DNA from: Pseudomonadales bacterium
Lineage (GTDB): Bacteria; Pseudomonadota; Gammaproteobacteria; Pseudomonadales; Pseudohongiellaceae
Assembly: GCA_028281635.1 (NCBI GenBank)
Contig: JANQJM010000159.1
Location: 1-44,173 of the forward strand
Reading direction: 5' to 3'
Length of the DNA stretch: 44,173 nt
Made by a program: the position numbers and the translations under genes. The notes beneath the pieces were generated by a model, which saw only the letters and a program-made list of their open reading frames with translations, was not told where the DNA came from and searched no databases. Below, in pieces: positions 17,421 to 25,152 of this stretch (positions are counted from its first letter, which is position 1; every line of letters starts with the position of its first letter).

Positions 17421-17443
17421 TGGTTAACCACAAAATTTTGTGG
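17421..17443. promoter_or_regulatory. Overlapping palindromes before the small anchored-protein gene
   Basis: Two exact palindromes share three bases: TGGTTAACCA (17421-17430) and CCACAAAATTTTGTGG (17428-17443). They end 35 bases before the preferred start codon at 17479. They could be an operator. They match no other element in the window. Confidence 0.4.
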
Positions 17444-17478
17444 CAAGTTTTCTCATTGATCCAATGAAGGAAGCCAGC

Positions 17479-17979
17479 ATGAAAAAGACACTAAAATACA
17501 GCAGCATCGGCTTGCTTAGTCTGTTATTCGTCTCTTTATTATCATTGAGAGTATTTGGGCTCGAGCCTCAGGACTTGCGCCCAGGGTTATGGCTGTCGGG
17601 TGAACTGGTTACGGAACAAATAACCGATTGGTCATTTACTGACGATTATAGCGAAATTTTTGTTCAGACCAACACTCGCTATGGAATTCCTCATTCAGTT
17701 ACTGCCTATTGCATAGACTACGAAGGCCGATTCTATTTGTTTTCTTCCTATTATGGTGGAGGCACATTCCCCGATGATCGCGCCTGGAATCGCAATGTCA
17801 TTCGAGACCCTAGAGTGCGATTGAAAATAGGTGAGAACCTGTATGACCAGCAAGTTAGTCTGGTGGCAGATGATGCAATCCGAGCCGGCGTTCTTGATGC
17901 ATGGCTCGCAAAATACGAAGGTTGGAGTAATCCGGGCCTGGAAAATTTCTACGTATTTCACGTACAGCCACGAACCTAG
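17479..17979 (+). CDS. Membrane-anchored split-barrel-like protein (relative of 28724-29230)
   Basis: The ATG at 17479 is preferred over 17440 because AGGAAG lies about six bases upstream. It also places the hydrophobic helix (residues 6-25) at the N-terminus, giving 166 residues. After the anchor come RPGLWLSGELV, a beta-rich middle, and a WNRNVIRDPRVRLKIGENLY block. The block resembles flavin/F420-binding split-barrel (PNPOx or DUF385-like) proteins. The product of 28724-29230 has the same layout (TPGLIIGGEL, W-x-A-R-I-R-D, Y-x-M-E-A). I regard the two as distant paralogues of unknown activity, probably facing the periplasm. Confidence 0.75.
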   Translation: MKKTLKYSSIGLLSLLFVSLLSLRVFGLEPQDLRPGLWLSGELVTEQITDWSFTDDYSEIFVQTNTRYGIPHSVTAYCIDYEGRFYLFSSYYGGGTFPDDRAWNRNVIRDPRVRLKIGENLYDQQVSLVADDAIRAGVLDAWLAKYEGWSNPGLENFYVFHVQPRT

Positions 17980-18017
17980 ATCACTTCGAGATGTGACTGA
18001 CCCACTCCTCTAAGAGG

Positions 18018-18049
18018 GAAGGCCGAACTGCATACACAGCTCGGCCTTC
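18018..18049. terminator. Bidirectional hairpin between convergent genes
   Basis: A 9-bp stem GAAGGCCGA / TCGGCCTTC is extended inside by CTG / CAG after one mismatch, with a six-base loop. It sits between two convergent genes (stops at 17979 and 18109). T tracts are short, so it is a plausible but not ideal intrinsic terminator. Confidence 0.6.
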
Positions 18050-18108
18050 TACTATGCTGTTCCGATCAGCGCAAACAATTCGCACTGGCAGGCTACAGTC
18101 TTCGCCAG

Positions 18109-19089
18109 CTAAAGCGGACCGTCGATTGGCGTTACTTCTACCGTGACTTCGATATCACGGTGCAGCCCGCCGTCGCTAACCCTGCCATGGAGAACATAAG
18201 TTCCCGGATCCTGGAAACGGACTTGCGCGGTCCACCGCCCGTCCTCCGGGTCCAAAGGCGCTACATAGCCATGAGCCCAAGGTGATGAATAGGGACGAGT
18301 GTCCTCCCAAACTTTTACCTGACGCGGGCTGAAATCGACTTCTCCTTCACCCCGATAGACAAACCAGGAAACGTGCAGAAAATTCACTTTACCAGGCACC
18401 TGGTAGCGAGGTTGGCTTACTCCGCGTTTAAGTTCCTCGAGATCCAGTGGCTTAAAATTGCGATCCCGGTTTGCAGAATAGAATATCCCTGGTTGGCCGT
18501 CATCACTAACACGAACGGACAACTCAACGGGCTCACCCACTCGCACTTTATGTTGTGTATTCCCTTCGAGCTCGCCTTCAGGCCACTGATTGGCTCGAAC
18601 TTCAGGGTCCGTGGCGCCGTTAAAGATACTGCCGTTTTCCGACATGATTACAATCTTATCGACAAAAAAATCCGGCTCGATTGAACCGAACGCCCTCAAC
18701 TCCTCTCCTTGTGTACGCAATGTCCAAATTAATCGATTGGACTCATCCTCGAAGAATGATTCTGGCACCTCGACTGCAAAACTCAGGCGGTTTCTGCGTG
18801 GCAAAAAATGTGTGGGCTGCCCCTGGTCTGCTGGTCCGGGAGCGAGGAAATTGTCTTCACCAACTGGAACGTCCAGTTCTTCCTCCCAATTGCGGTTCAT
18901 ATAGCCAAACCAAAGGAGATAAGACCCATCCTCGTTTTGCTCCCATCCTTCGAAGGCCGGCTGCACAGCTTGACCCTTACTGTAAGTGTGCTCCTGGGCC
19001 AACGCCCATGGCGATAAGGCGGCCACCCAGGCGGCCATCAGAAAGAATTTGGAGAGTCGCATAACTATTTTGAGCATCTCCGCACTCAT
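18109..19089 (-). CDS. Exported beta-rich partner protein, copy 2 of duplicated cassette
   Basis: The 326-residue protein has a Sec signal peptide (hydrophobic residues 12-30, ALAQ cleavage). It carries the same blocks as the product of 5089-6027: PAFEGW, FGYMNRNWEEE, GEDNFLAPGPADQGQPTHF, PRRNRLSF, WEDTRPYSSPWA and PGTYVLHGRVSDGG. The function is unknown; the C-terminal part looks like an Ig-type beta sandwich. The start codon overlaps the stop of the cytochrome-monooxygenase gene by four bases, so the two are translationally coupled. This is stronger evidence of a functional pair than the 45-base gap in copy 1. It is the last gene of the long minus-strand operon. Confidence 0.86.
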   Translation of the reverse strand: MSAEMLKIVMRLSKFFLMAAWVAALSPWALAQEHTYSKGQAVQPAFEGWEQNEDGSYLLWFGYMNRNWEEELDVPVGEDNFLAPGPADQGQPTHFLPRRNRLSFAVEVPESFFEDESNRLIWTLRTQGEELRAFGSIEPDFFVDKIVIMSENGSIFNGATDPEVRANQWPEGELEGNTQHKVRVGEPVELSVRVSDDGQPGIFYSANRDRNFKPLDLEELKRGVSQPRYQVPGKVNFLHVSWFVYRGEGEVDFSPRQVKVWEDTRPYSSPWAHGYVAPLDPEDGRWTAQVRFQDPGTYVLHGRVSDGGLHRDIEVTVEVTPIDGPL

Positions 19090-20600
19090 TGCGACACCTC
19101 TGCTTGTGACACTTCCAGACCGCCTGTAGCTTGAGTGCTAACCTCGGTATCTTCGACCCCCGGTTGAGCGGTAGTAGGTGCAACCAAGGCACCACAGAGT
19201 GGACAGCCAATGACATAGTCGCCAGGCTGGAGATCGAGAGCTTCGACTCGTTCTTGCATCTCCGTCAAAAACTCCTCATCCGTGAGCCGAACGTTGTGGC
19301 CTAACTCCAGAAACATATTGGATACCGAGCGATTGCCGCCGCCTATCCAGTTTTCTGATGACGCGATATTAGGGTTCGCCCTAGTGCTGTCGTTATAGCC
19401 TATCAGGTGAACGATCGTTCCTTTAGGAAGCAACGGCGCAGCATTTTCGCCATAGCTGTAGCTGCGAACCCAGGTGTGGTCATAACCGACACAGTTCAGA
19501 ATTTCTGTTTTCGATCCCCAGATCGCTTCCAGACACATCCTGACCCCCGGCGCATGAAGATGGGGCTCAAAACTCAGGATCATCGTATTCTCGGTAAGCA
19601 CCGTGTAGGCATGCATCTCCTGATTCTGTGTATTCGGCCGCACATCCATGTCTACCGTATTTCCGGGGGCACCAAATCCTCCATGCCCGCCAGTCCGCGT
19701 GTATTTGGGCTTGTACCCCTCTGGATGAAATTCAAAAGCGATTTCAAGATAAGCAGTCGTATCAACACCGTTGGAGTGCAAGTGTAAAGAGTTGGATTGA
19801 AATTCTGAATTCGCGGGCAAGATTCGCCCGACATCGTCCGGAAAGTAGTCTTCGTTTCTTCCCACTTCATGGGTTAGAAAAGAAAGACCTCTCGGCCGCA
19901 ATACACCGTTTTCATCTGGTGAGTTAAGCACGAAGGTAAGGTGGTGCACGATGACTTGCCCGCCCACTGTATCCCGGACGCCTTCTCGAGTAGATACATC
20001 ATTAATTTCGCGTACTTGCATTGCCGCCACATAGCGGTCTTCTTCAAGCGGTATCTTAATTGGCTCGATATCTCCCCAGTAGTCCGGTGCACCACCTCTC
20101 ATAAAGAAGTCCTGGCTGCGCACTACCAGATCTGGCCTGATTGACCACTCGCCAGAGTCATCGAATTCACGCGCTGGCGGGATGTCATCCGGGTTCCCTA
20201 ATGGCGCTCCAGATTCAGCCCATGCCGCAATCGTTGTAACCTGTTCGTCACTCAGGGACATGTCATTGCGGAACTCCTGGATACCTATGTCTTTTTCCAT
20301 GTACCAGGGTGGCATGGCACCGGGCTTATCTCTAAGGCCAGTGCGATAAGCGATAATTGGCGCCCAGGGTCTGGTAGATTCATAACTCTCGAAAGACATT
20401 GGAGCAACACCACCGCTCCGATGGCAGTGCACGCACTTTTCTTGAAGGATTGGCGCAACGTCTCGTGCATACGTGACGTCGTGATGTACTTGCTCAGCTT
20501 GCGCAAGTGCCCGCCCCGCTCCCCAAAAAGCGATAGCTACTGACAGCAAAGAAAAGAAAGCCTTCGTCTTCGTGCTAAGTGAAAGTGTTTTCTCGCTCAT
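19086..20600 (-). CDS. Exported cytochrome c / PHM-like copper monooxygenase fusion, copy 2
   Basis: The ATG at 20600 is chosen (504 residues) because GGGGGAG lies just upstream. A start at 20642 would add 14 residues ahead of the signal peptide. Mature residues begin after ALAQ (about 34). The heme motif is C56-V-H-C-H60, with likely axial Met96 in GAMPPW. Candidate copper ligands are H219-H220, H273/H275 and H347/H349 in PHLHAPG, plus Met in SNMF. The C-terminal CPLC pair is conserved with copy 1. An extra glycine-rich, histidine-containing loop (around residues 301-314) and a longer acidic tail distinguish it. It lies 38 bases after the epoxide-hydrolase-like gene and overlaps the partner gene, within the ten-gene operon. 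Confidence 0.88.
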   Translation of the reverse strand: MSEKTLSLSTKTKAFFSLLSVAIAFWGAGRALAQAEQVHHDVTYARDVAPILQEKCVHCHRSGGVAPMSFESYESTRPWAPIIAYRTGLRDKPGAMPPWYMEKDIGIQEFRNDMSLSDEQVTTIAAWAESGAPLGNPDDIPPAREFDDSGEWSIRPDLVVRSQDFFMRGGAPDYWGDIEPIKIPLEEDRYVAAMQVREINDVSTREGVRDTVGGQVIVHHLTFVLNSPDENGVLRPRGLSFLTHEVGRNEDYFPDDVGRILPANSEFQSNSLHLHSNGVDTTAYLEIAFEFHPEGYKPKYTRTGGHGGFGAPGNTVDMDVRPNTQNQEMHAYTVLTENTMILSFEPHLHAPGVRMCLEAIWGSKTEILNCVGYDHTWVRSYSYGENAAPLLPKGTIVHLIGYNDSTRANPNIASSENWIGGGNRSVSNMFLELGHNVRLTDEEFLTEMQERVEALDLQPGDYVIGCPLCGALVAPTTAQPGVEDTEVSTQATGGLEVSQAEVSQ

Positions 20601-20638
20601 GGTTCTCCCCCTGAGTAAGAGTTCGCTTTGGAACAGGA

Positions 20639-21103
20639 TCAAGCCTGTTCTATGGCAATTGTGTAGTCATACCAATCAACAATCTTTCCATCTCTGATAA
20701 AAAATACTCCCACGCCTCGCCAGGTCTTAATGGCAAAATCTGAAAAGTAGTCAATCCGTTCGTTAATAACCATTGGCCCCCTGGCGAAGGTTTCCAACAC
20801 ATCGAAGCGCACCACATTATTCAAGATCGAATCGATACGAGCTGCTACCGCTTCTCGACCGTCAGCCAACTCTGTTGTCTCTGTCATACGGTACGCGCCA
20901 TCGTCCGCAAAGTAGGCCATCAATTGGTCCAGGTCATGCTCGGGAAAGGCAGCGCAGAATTCATTGACAAGCTTGACATTGGCCTGTTCAGTGGAGGTTA
21001 GTTCCGCTGCATTCGCATTGCGCGCTATACCGGCAAGAGCAACTGCTCCAGCACCCACTGTAAGGAATTCACGGCGATCTATTTTCTGCTTTGTCGTTTT
21101 CAT
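20639..21103 (-). CDS. Tat-exported limonene-epoxide-hydrolase-like protein (SnoaL-like fold)
   Basis: The 154-residue protein starts with a Tat signal (DRREFLTVGAGAVALAG, residues 9-25). The rest is a small alpha+beta barrel of the SnoaL/LEH superfamily. The motif NERID (R116, D118) and D146 in WYDY line up with the Arg-Asp-Asp proton relay of limonene-1,2-epoxide hydrolase. Hydrolysis of an epoxide, or a related proton-transfer reaction, is therefore plausible. GGAG lies before the ATG. A 181-base gap to the preceding gene leaves room for an internal promoter. It is inserted between the PDLQG and cytochrome-monooxygenase genes, an arrangement absent from copy 1 of the cassette. Confidence 0.85.
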   Translation of the reverse strand: MKTTKQKIDRREFLTVGAGAVALAGIARNANAAELTSTEQANVKLVNEFCAAFPEHDLDQLMAYFADDGAYRMTETTELADGREAVAARIDSILNNVVRFDVLETFARGPMVINERIDYFSDFAIKTWRGVGVFFIRDGKIVDWYDYTIAIEQA

Positions 21104-21284
21104 GTTACTCCTGTTCCTTGCGCACTCGCCGATGCTGAAGAAGGTGGTAGAAATTTCTCCAGTACTTTCATGGTATTACGCATTTTAAGAAATCCATGCA
21201 TGAGTACTTGTTAGGCCAATTCAGAGGTATCTGCTCAATCACCAAGGCGGGCGTACACCTCAGCCAGTTAACGATACGCGGTAA

Positions 21285-22241
21285 TCAATTCGCTTGTTCA
21301 AGAGTTCTTGCACCACGCAGGATGTTGGGCAAAGCATAATTACCTTCGTGGCAGGCATACTCGTATATTGGTTGCTCAGAAAAATCGAAGATGATTTCCC
21401 GGGTAAAGGGAGCTGAAAAAGTATCTGGCTGATCGGAAGTAATCTGATAGCGCAGTTCAGTGTCGCTGATTCGCGTAAATCGCTCGACGTTTAGACGTGC
21501 TCTGTTATGACTGAAGCTGCTCTTATCCGAGTAATTCCTGGTTTCCACGACCAGGGTATCGCCATCAAAGTAACCACGAGAATCACCATGCCAGAGTTGA
21601 ATGCTCTCTGGCGCATGGGGCATACCGGTAAGGGGAATGATACGTGCGTCGTGCATCATTTCCTGATAGATCACCACATGATCTTTTGATTGGACGATTT
21701 GCCAATAGCTGTTGTATCCGGCGCTCAGGTAGGGAGCACTGTAGCTAATGCAGCGGTCATCTACCGTTAGATCCAGCCAGGATGCCGGTGGCTGGCCACG
21801 CCGACTCGAGTTCGCTCGCGCTATAGCGGCGTCAGTACGCGACGGGTACTTGCCATTAGCAGGGTCGATAATCTGAGAAGTGCGACTATGAACGTTTCGC
21901 TCTACTAACCAGGCCTGGTCATAGTTTCCGGTAGAGGGATCGTATGAGCTAACTTCACCAGACACTGCTGCCGCGAAGGCTCCATCTCCAAACAGCGCAT
22001 CACCATCGCCATCCGTAATCTCACGCACTCTTTGTTGCAGAAACTGAATTTCTTCCTGAGTGAGAAACTCACGACCTTCAAACATGTCCGGACGCTCTAT
22101 AGGAGTCAGGGTGTTGTTAGCCCAAACACCTTGCAAGTCAGGTTGACCATCTATAGTTCGGGAGACTTGCCAGTCGTCAGCCCACACGTTGACAGCAAAC
22201 GTACTTGCAAGAATTCCAACTGCACAAATCACTAGTCGCAT
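21285..22241 (-). CDS. Exported PDLQG-type protein, copy 2 of duplicated cassette
   Basis: The ATG at 22241 is preferred over a TTG at 22247 because TAGGAG lies six bases upstream, giving 318 residues. The Sec signal ends near residue 22 (NVWA). It shares QPDLQGVWANNT, the MMHDARII segment, the VVETRNY segment and the C-terminal YEYACHEGNYALPNILRGAR with the product of 2317-3336. No catalytic residues can be proposed with confidence; the invariant Cys and His in ACHEGNY could bind a metal. It begins nine bases after the ankyrin gene's stop codon, so the two are certainly in one transcript. Confidence 0.87.
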   Translation of the reverse strand: MRLVICAVGILASTFAVNVWADDWQVSRTIDGQPDLQGVWANNTLTPIERPDMFEGREFLTQEEIQFLQQRVREITDGDGDALFGDGAFAAAVSGEVSSYDPSTGNYDQAWLVERNVHSRTSQIIDPANGKYPSRTDAAIARANSSRRGQPPASWLDLTVDDRCISYSAPYLSAGYNSYWQIVQSKDHVVIYQEMMHDARIIPLTGMPHAPESIQLWHGDSRGYFDGDTLVVETRNYSDKSSFSHNRARLNVERFTRISDTELRYQITSDQPDTFSAPFTREIIFDFSEQPIYEYACHEGNYALPNILRGARTLEQAN

Positions 22242-22250
22242 CAGCAACTC

Positions 22251-23819
22251 CTACTCTTCTATACCCCTGCTCGCCCCTAACTCTTCGAGCACCTGACGCG
22301 CCGTCGGGCCTGCATTGTCCGGGGTTTCTTGTGCCAGGATGCCCCTGCCAAATCGACGCTCTGCAACTATCGCCAGGTCGAGGGGAGTTTGTCCTCTAGC
22401 ATTGCTTACATTGATGTCAGCGCCTCTTCTTGCCAATTCCCTGACAACTGTCGCCAGGTTTCTGGCGGCTGCGTCGTGAATCGCTGCAGTCCCAGTAAAA
22501 TCCAGGTGATTGATATCAACGCCATGCTCTGCAGCCACGATTACCGATTTCAAAGCCTGACGTTCCTCGCCAACAGGATCTGGATTGGCTTGTACGTAGT
22601 AACGTTGGCGCGTGCTATCTCCCCGCACTGCCGCCTGCAAACTGGTAGCAAATCCTCCCACGACTTCCGGCGCTGGCGGATTAATGCGAGATTCTCTATC
22701 CCGCAGACGGCGATACTGCTCACCGTTGGTTAGTAATGGGTCGGCTCCAGCCTCGGCCAATCTTTCCATGATTGCTGGTTCGCGAAAGCTGGCGGCGATC
22801 CAATAAGGTGTTGCTCCTATCAATGGAGTTTTCAACACCCAGTCTTCACTAGCCCGCTGTACCGGGTTGGCTTTTTCCAGGCGTATGTCGGGATCGGCCC
22901 CATGATTCAACAATGCGTCTACTACGATGAGGTCGCCACGCAGGACTGCTGCATGCAGAGCGTTATATCCTGCTTCCATAGCGTCGGGATCAGCGCCTTC
23001 ACGTAACAACATCAGAGACAGTTCGGTATGACCACTATGGGTGGCTACAACCAAAGGGCTGGTACCGTTACCGGCGACACCATTTATCTCCGCACCTGCG
23101 CGCAACAAAGCCAGCGCCACATCACCATGACCATTACGGGCGGCGAACAGGAGAGCTGTATATCCTCCGAGATTTTCCATCACACCCTGATCAAAGGCAC
23201 CACCATTGGTTGCATCAGCAAACATCAACATTGGCCGTACTTTGGACTTGGCCCCCAGCTCTGCCTCAGCGGCGACAAGCAATTCGACTACTTGCAAATG
23301 ACCCTGAGAGGCTGCCCACATCAAAGCTGTTTGATCCCGAGAGGACTCCTTCACATTTACGTCGGCACCAGCCTCAATTAACAGCTCAACTGCTTCTGCG
23401 GCACCAGTGCGGGCCGCTGACATCAAAGCAGTTTCGCCATTGGTGAGAGTCTGTTTGGGATCTGCGCCCGCCTCGAGAAGTTGAGCTACCAGATCACTGC
23501 GGCCGCTGCGAGCGGCAATAAATAATGGAGTTGCACCTAAACGGTTAACTGCATTGATGTCTGCTCCAGAACTTAACAGTACTGTGATTAGCTCTGAATT
23601 CTCCCGATGCACCGCCCAATGCAAGGCAGTAGCGCCATCCGCTTGCTGCTCATTGGGATTTGCACCATCAGCCAATAAAGCAGTTACTGCTCCCAGATCT
23701 TGATCTCTAGTTGCCTGGATAAGATCGCTGGCAAAACCAACAGGAACAACAGACAGCAAGCACAGCGCCAATCCAAACCAGCGCCCGATGCGATTGTTCT
23801 TTGTAGTTTGGTAGTTCAA
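22251..23819 (-). CDS. Periplasmic ankyrin-repeat protein
   Basis: The 522-residue protein has an N-terminal hydrophobic signal (about residues 13-30, ending GFAS). About nine or ten ankyrin repeats follow, seen as repeated G-A-T-[AP]-L-x-x-A and LL-x-x-GAD-x-N units between residues 35 and 510. A less regular stretch around 385-430 breaks the array. The start is a TTG one base after the stop codon of the DUF1552 gene, with no good ribosome binding site, so translation probably depends on coupling. Ankyrin repeats mediate protein contacts. Given its neighbours, it could scaffold the secreted redox proteins, which is inference. Confidence 0.87.
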   Translation of the reverse strand: MNYQTTKNNRIGRWFGLALCLLSVVPVGFASDLIQATRDQDLGAVTALLADGANPNEQQADGATALHWAVHRENSELITVLLSSGADINAVNRLGATPLFIAARSGRSDLVAQLLEAGADPKQTLTNGETALMSAARTGAAEAVELLIEAGADVNVKESSRDQTALMWAASQGHLQVVELLVAAEAELGAKSKVRPMLMFADATNGGAFDQGVMENLGGYTALLFAARNGHGDVALALLRAGAEINGVAGNGTSPLVVATHSGHTELSLMLLREGADPDAMEAGYNALHAAVLRGDLIVVDALLNHGADPDIRLEKANPVQRASEDWVLKTPLIGATPYWIAASFREPAIMERLAEAGADPLLTNGEQYRRLRDRESRINPPAPEVVGGFATSLQAAVRGDSTRQRYYVQANPDPVGEERQALKSVIVAAEHGVDINHLDFTGTAAIHDAAARNLATVVRELARRGADINVSNARGQTPLDLAIVAERRFGRGILAQETPDNAGPTARQVLEELGASRGIEE

Positions 23820-23820
23820 G

Positions 23821-25152
23821 CTACACGTCGCTCAACAAATCCAGGGAGCCAGTACTATCGGCGAACTGCTCCAACGACATGCCCATCTTATCCAGCATGG
23901 TGAGATGTAAATTGCTGATGGGTGTCCCTTCCTGATAGTGCAAATGGCGACCACCCTTCATTGAGCCAGCACCACCACCAAACAAGACCAGTGGCAATGC
24001 GGCGTTACTGTGCTGATTACTGTCAGACATGCCCGCGCCATAAAGCAGCAGCGTGTTATCAAGCAACGAACCTTCGCCATCATTGGTGGCGTCCAGCTTG
24101 TCCAGGTAGTAGGCAAACAGGCTGGTATGAAATTCATTAATCTTGGTGACCTTCTCATAGAGCACGGGATCGTCGCGATGATGAGAAGTCGGATGGTGTG
24201 AATCTGGCACGCCGATCTCGGCAAACGTGCGGCCACTCAGTTCTCGCCCAAGCATAAAGGTGATGACACGAGTCAGATCTGTCTGATAAGCCAACACCTG
24301 CAGATCGAACATCAATTTGGCATGTTCTTCGTAGGTATCAGGAATTCCGGAGGGTTGATTCACTTCCGGCAGCTCACGACTGCTCTGTGCTTCTGCCATC
24401 TGAATGCGGCGCTCCACATCACGCACTGCATCCAGATACTGTTCCAACTTGGCACGATCTCCTGCCCCCACTTCACGATTCAGCTCAGCGACTCGCTGGG
24501 TAACTGAGTCGAGAAGACTCTGGTCTTTTTGAATCCGTTGCAAACGCACTTTCGGATCAGTCGTGCCAATGTCTCCGAACAGTCTCTCAAAAACGAGGCG
24601 TGGATTAGTTTCCATGGGCAAAGGTGTAAATTCATCGCGCCAGGAAATCGTACTGGTATACATACAGCTGAAACCAATATCACAGGAACCGAACACGTCG
24701 TTTTCATCCAGCGCCAGTTCCAGAGAAGCCAGCTGTGTCTGCTGACCCAACTGTCTGGCAACTATCTGATCGATAGAAGTGGATGCCTGCAGATCTGACT
24801 CCACACGTTTGGGAATCGCACCGGTGAGAAAACGGGTGGAGGCACTGGCATGTACACCCGCGTTACTCTGAGGACCATTCAGGCCACTGATGAGCAGCAT
24901 ACGATCACGGTAAGCCTCCATGGGCTTGAGTATGCGCGTGATTTCGAAGTCTGTACCAGTGGTCTCGGGTGTCCAGGCTTTCATGGCCATACCGTTGGGC
25001 ACGTAAACCACACCAAGACGTTTAGTGGGCTGGGTTGTCAGGGCATGGGATGACAACGCAGGCACCATGCTATCCAGAATTGGCAATGCCAGGCTGGCAC
25101 CAAGGCCGCGCAGCATTGTCCGTCGGGAAAGGGTCTTCTTCGTTATGATCAT
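23821..25152 (-). CDS. DUF1552 protein, Tat-exported
   Basis: The 443-residue protein has a Tat signal (SRRTMLRGLGASLALPILD, residues 9-27) typical of DUF1552. Family hallmarks are VYVPNGMAM near residue 50, the LISGLNGPQ block and the histidine-rich DSHHPTSHHRDD around residue 313. These resemble sulfatase or phosphatase-superfamily (DUF1501-like) folds. No activity has been established for the family, but it is habitually encoded beside DUF1592-type cytochromes, as here. The start ATG overlaps the DUF1592 stop codon by four bases. The histidine and aspartate cluster suggests a metal site. Confidence 0.92.
   Translation of the reverse strand: MIITKKTLSRRTMLRGLGASLALPILDSMVPALSSHALTTQPTKRLGVVYVPNGMAMKAWTPETTGTDFEITRILKPMEAYRDRMLLISGLNGPQSNAGVHASASTRFLTGAIPKRVESDLQASTSIDQIVARQLGQQTQLASLELALDENDVFGSCDIGFSCMYTSTISWRDEFTPLPMETNPRLVFERLFGDIGTTDPKVRLQRIQKDQSLLDSVTQRVAELNREVGAGDRAKLEQYLDAVRDVERRIQMAEAQSSRELPEVNQPSGIPDTYEEHAKLMFDLQVLAYQTDLTRVITFMLGRELSGRTFAEIGVPDSHHPTSHHRDDPVLYEKVTKINEFHTSLFAYYLDKLDATNDGEGSLLDNTLLLYGAGMSDSNQHSNAALPLVLFGGGAGSMKGGRHLHYQEGTPISNLHLTMLDKMGMSLEQFADSTGSLDLLSDV

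Noticed and set aside
22329-22733. A 134-codon plus-strand frame within the ankyrin gene
   Set aside because: It is antisense to well-formed ankyrin repeats and lacks a ribosome binding site.
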